From contig CALXWM010000016.1 in NCBI GenBank assembly GCA_944392425.1, positions 1 through 34,661 on the forward strand: 34,661 bases of DNA, given 5' to 3'. Below, in pieces: positions 33,468 to 34,661 of the stretch. The DNA comes from an uncultured Clostridia bacterium. GTDB taxonomy: Bacteria > Bacillota > Clostridia > TANB77 > CAG-508. The notes under the pieces are model-generated. The model made no database searches. It saw only the letters and a program-made list of their open reading frames with translations, and was not told where the DNA came from. A program made the translations under genes and the position numbers. Numbering within the stretch: the stretch's first letter is position 1; every line of letters starts with the position of its first letter.

Positions 33468-34291
33468 TAAAAAATGCACAAAGCTTAATGGACAAATCAA
33501 AAAATTTGGCAATTAAATATAATATTACACCAAATGAGGTATTACAAAATTATATGTTTGAAAGGATTTTAGAAAGACTATCAGTTTCACAATATAAAAA
33601 TAATTTTATACTAAAGGGAGGGCTTTTATTATCTTCAATAATGGGAATTAGTACAAGAACAACTATGGATATGGATACAAGTGTGAAAGGTATTAATTTG
33701 ACAGACACAGAATTGTATAAGATTCTAAAAGAAATATTAGATATAAATGTTGGAGATAATGTAAAATTTCAAATAATGAATTCCACTCCGATAAGAGAAG
33801 AGGATAACTACGGTGGGCTTAAATATAATATTATAGCAACATTTGACAATTTAAAAGTAAATTTAAGTATTGATATAGCAACAGGCGATACAATCACACC
33901 AAAGGAAATAGAATATAATTATAAAATGCTATTTGAAGATAGAAAATTACAAATCATGACCTATAACATAGAAAGTATTATTGCAGAAAAGTTTCAAACT
34001 GTGGTATCAAGAGGAATTCTTAACAGTAGAATGAAAGATTATTACGACTTATATTATTTGGTTACATATAAAGAATTTTCAAAGGAAAACTTAAAACAAG
34101 CAATAACAAAAACATTTGAAAAGCGAAATACAAATCTAAAAGAAATAGAGAATACGCTTTCTAAGATAAAAGAAAGTAGCTTTATAAAAGAGTTATGGGA
34201 AAATTATTCTAAAAAACACAGATATACTGAAAATATAAAATTTGAAGAAATAATAAATACAATTTATAAAATAAGGGATATTATAAATTAA
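33464..34291 (+). CDS. abiEii: AbiEii-type nucleotidyltransferase toxin
   Basis: This 275-residue protein has the nucleotidyltransferase core FILKGGLLLSSIMG then TRTTMDMDTSV (GG and DxD motif, about 48-70), a third acidic site in VNLSIDIATGD, and the family motif IIAEKFQTVVSRG...RMKDYYDLYYL (about 168-195). AbiEii proteins block growth upon phage infection, in some members by modifying tRNA 3' ends; they are neutralised indirectly by AbiEi. All expected residues are present, so the toxin looks active. It ends 10 bases before repeat copy C, which can act as its terminator. Confidence 0.92.
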   Translation: MIKNAQSLMDKSKNLAIKYNITPNEVLQNYMFERILERLSVSQYKNNFILKGGLLLSSIMGISTRTTMDMDTSVKGINLTDTELYKILKEILDINVGDNVKFQIMNSTPIREEDNYGGLKYNIIATFDNLKVNLSIDIATGDTITPKEIEYNYKMLFEDRKLQIMTYNIESIIAEKFQTVVSRGILNSRMKDYYDLYYLVTYKEFSKENLKQAITKTFEKRNTNLKEIENTLSKIKESSFIKELWENYSKKHRYTENIKFEEIINTIYKIRDIIN

Positions 34292-34354
34292 AAATATAAC
34301 ATAAATAAAACACAGTTCCAATTTAATTGAGAACTGTGTTTTATTTATTGGTGC
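34288..34354 (+). repeat. Island repeat, copy C (complete)
   Basis: The right 54 bp (34301-34354) are identical to copy B and the left 28 bp (34288-34315) to copy A, so this is the most complete version. The perfect 18-bp stem is 34301-34318 with 34331-34348. It closes the AbiE module and can terminate abiEii. Confidence 0.85.
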
Positions 34355-34417
34355 CAACGAAGTAGTTATCTACAACTTTTTTGGCTTTCTTGACGATTGA
34401 TACAAATATCAATCAAT
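34303..34417 (-). ncRNA. Possible structured small RNA convergent with abiEii
   Basis: Downstream of a minus-strand promoter the predicted RNA of about 115 nt has three stem-loops. First is GATTGATA-TTTG-TATCAATC (34395-34414). Second is GCCAA...TTGGC (34381-34385 with 34353-34357) enclosing GTAG-ATAA-CTAC (34362-34373). Third is the 18-bp palindrome of repeat C, acting as terminator. No start codon with a ribosome site is seen. It does not match an RNA family I know, and expression is unproven. Confidence 0.35.
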
Positions 34418-34424
34418 TTATTAA

Positions 34425-34452
34425 AGTATATCATATTTTTTATAAAATACAA
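34425..34452 (-). promoter_or_regulatory. Minus-strand promoter at the island edge
   Basis: TTGTAT (34447-34452, minus strand) and TATACT (34425-34430) with a 16-bp spacer point toward repeat C and abiEii. Confidence 0.4.
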
Positions 34453-34477
34453 GACCAATATAAAATATATAAAACCA

Positions 34478-34525
34478 ATAAAAAAGCCTGGCTTTAAAAG
34501 CGAAGAAGAACAAACTTGTTCTTTT
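34478..34525. terminator. Two short hairpins resembling terminators
   Basis: AAGAACAA/TTGTTCTT (34506-34523) is followed by TTTT on the plus strand. AAAGC-CAG-GCTTT (34483-34495) runs into TTTTTTATT on the minus strand. Both stems are short, so this is a tentative pair of opposed terminators. Confidence 0.35.
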
Positions 34526-34661
34526 GTGTTAATTATCCATAATAAATTTGTATATAGTCACTGATTTAATGGAGTTATAAAATGTTACATTGCTTATAAT
34601 TATAACATATTTTCTATTATCTAATTAAACTTATTATCTTTCTATATTTTTACTTTTGTCT
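34526..34661. other. A/T-rich end of window, no gene seen
   Basis: From the end of abiEii (34291) to the window edge there is no coding region. Apart from repeat C and the hairpins listed, I see only A/T-rich sequence. A short frame at 34582 (GGAG upstream) stops after five codons. Confidence 0.4.

Noticed and set aside
31160..34360. Repeat palindromes as integron attC sites
   Set aside because: The conserved RYYYAAC/GTTRRRY ends are not clear, the stems are perfect rather than imperfect with bulges, and there is no intI.

Overview
The window reads as chromosome of a low-GC Bacillota, most likely an anaerobic clostridial gut commensal. Evidence: strongly A/T-biased codon use, AGGAGG-type ribosome sites before nearly every gene, sigma-A promoters with 16-17 bp spacers, and clostridial families (VanW/G5 protein, Mbeg1-like hydrolase, class 1B PyrD with PyrK, PyrBI). 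No species call is possible from sequence reading alone.

Layout. 1-3.4 kb: a small intracellular starch-binding-type protein, an XRE/S24-like repressor, a membrane-anchored VanW protein and tRNA-Lys(CUU). 3.5-9.3 kb: a HTH+TPR protein coupled to an Mbeg1-like serine hydrolase, a CorA magnesium channel and an ABC-F ATPase with one degenerate ATP site. 9.3-9.7 kb: a compact, much more GC-rich one-gene cassette with its own promoter and an all-G/C terminator stem. 9.7-23.6 kb: a biosynthetic island. A 2488-residue NRPS (C-A-T-C-A-T-R, ending in a thioester reductase) is followed on the same strand by a 7TM histidine kinase and a REC-HD-GYP regulator. Divergently lie a fatty-acyl-CoA ligase, frameshifted near its N-terminus, and an unknown membrane protein. 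23.8-30.9 kb: nearly the whole UMP pathway, with a divergent pyrE and a pyrB-pyrI-pyrC-(spx/arsC-like)-pyrF-pyrK-pyrD run; carAB and pyrR are not in the window. 31-34.4 kb: a defence/accessory island with an AAA_14/DUF4143 ATPase and an AbiEi-AbiEii toxin-antitoxin pair, bracketed by copies of one palindromic repeat.

How it works together. The NRPS should release a dipeptide aldehyde, or its cyclised imine/pyrazinone if the N-terminus stays free. Its N-terminal C domain and the neighbouring acyl-CoA ligase suggest N-acylation. The kinase/HD-GYP pair could couple this to signalling through c-di-GMP turnover. The pyr genes carry aspartate and carbamoyl phosphate through dihydroorotate and orotate to UMP. 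pyrE and pyrB share an intergenic region with a 7-bp-armed inverted repeat that overlaps the pyrB -35 box. The AbiE pair has a perfect 17-bp inverted repeat just before its start, and the ATPase gene has three related repeats spaced exactly 33 bp apart.

The strongest leads for something undescribed are the NRPS/two-component island with its frameshifted ligase, the repeat-bounded ATPase/AbiE modules with their iterons and a possible structured RNA at the edge, and the GC-rich mini-cassette at 9.3-9.7 kb.
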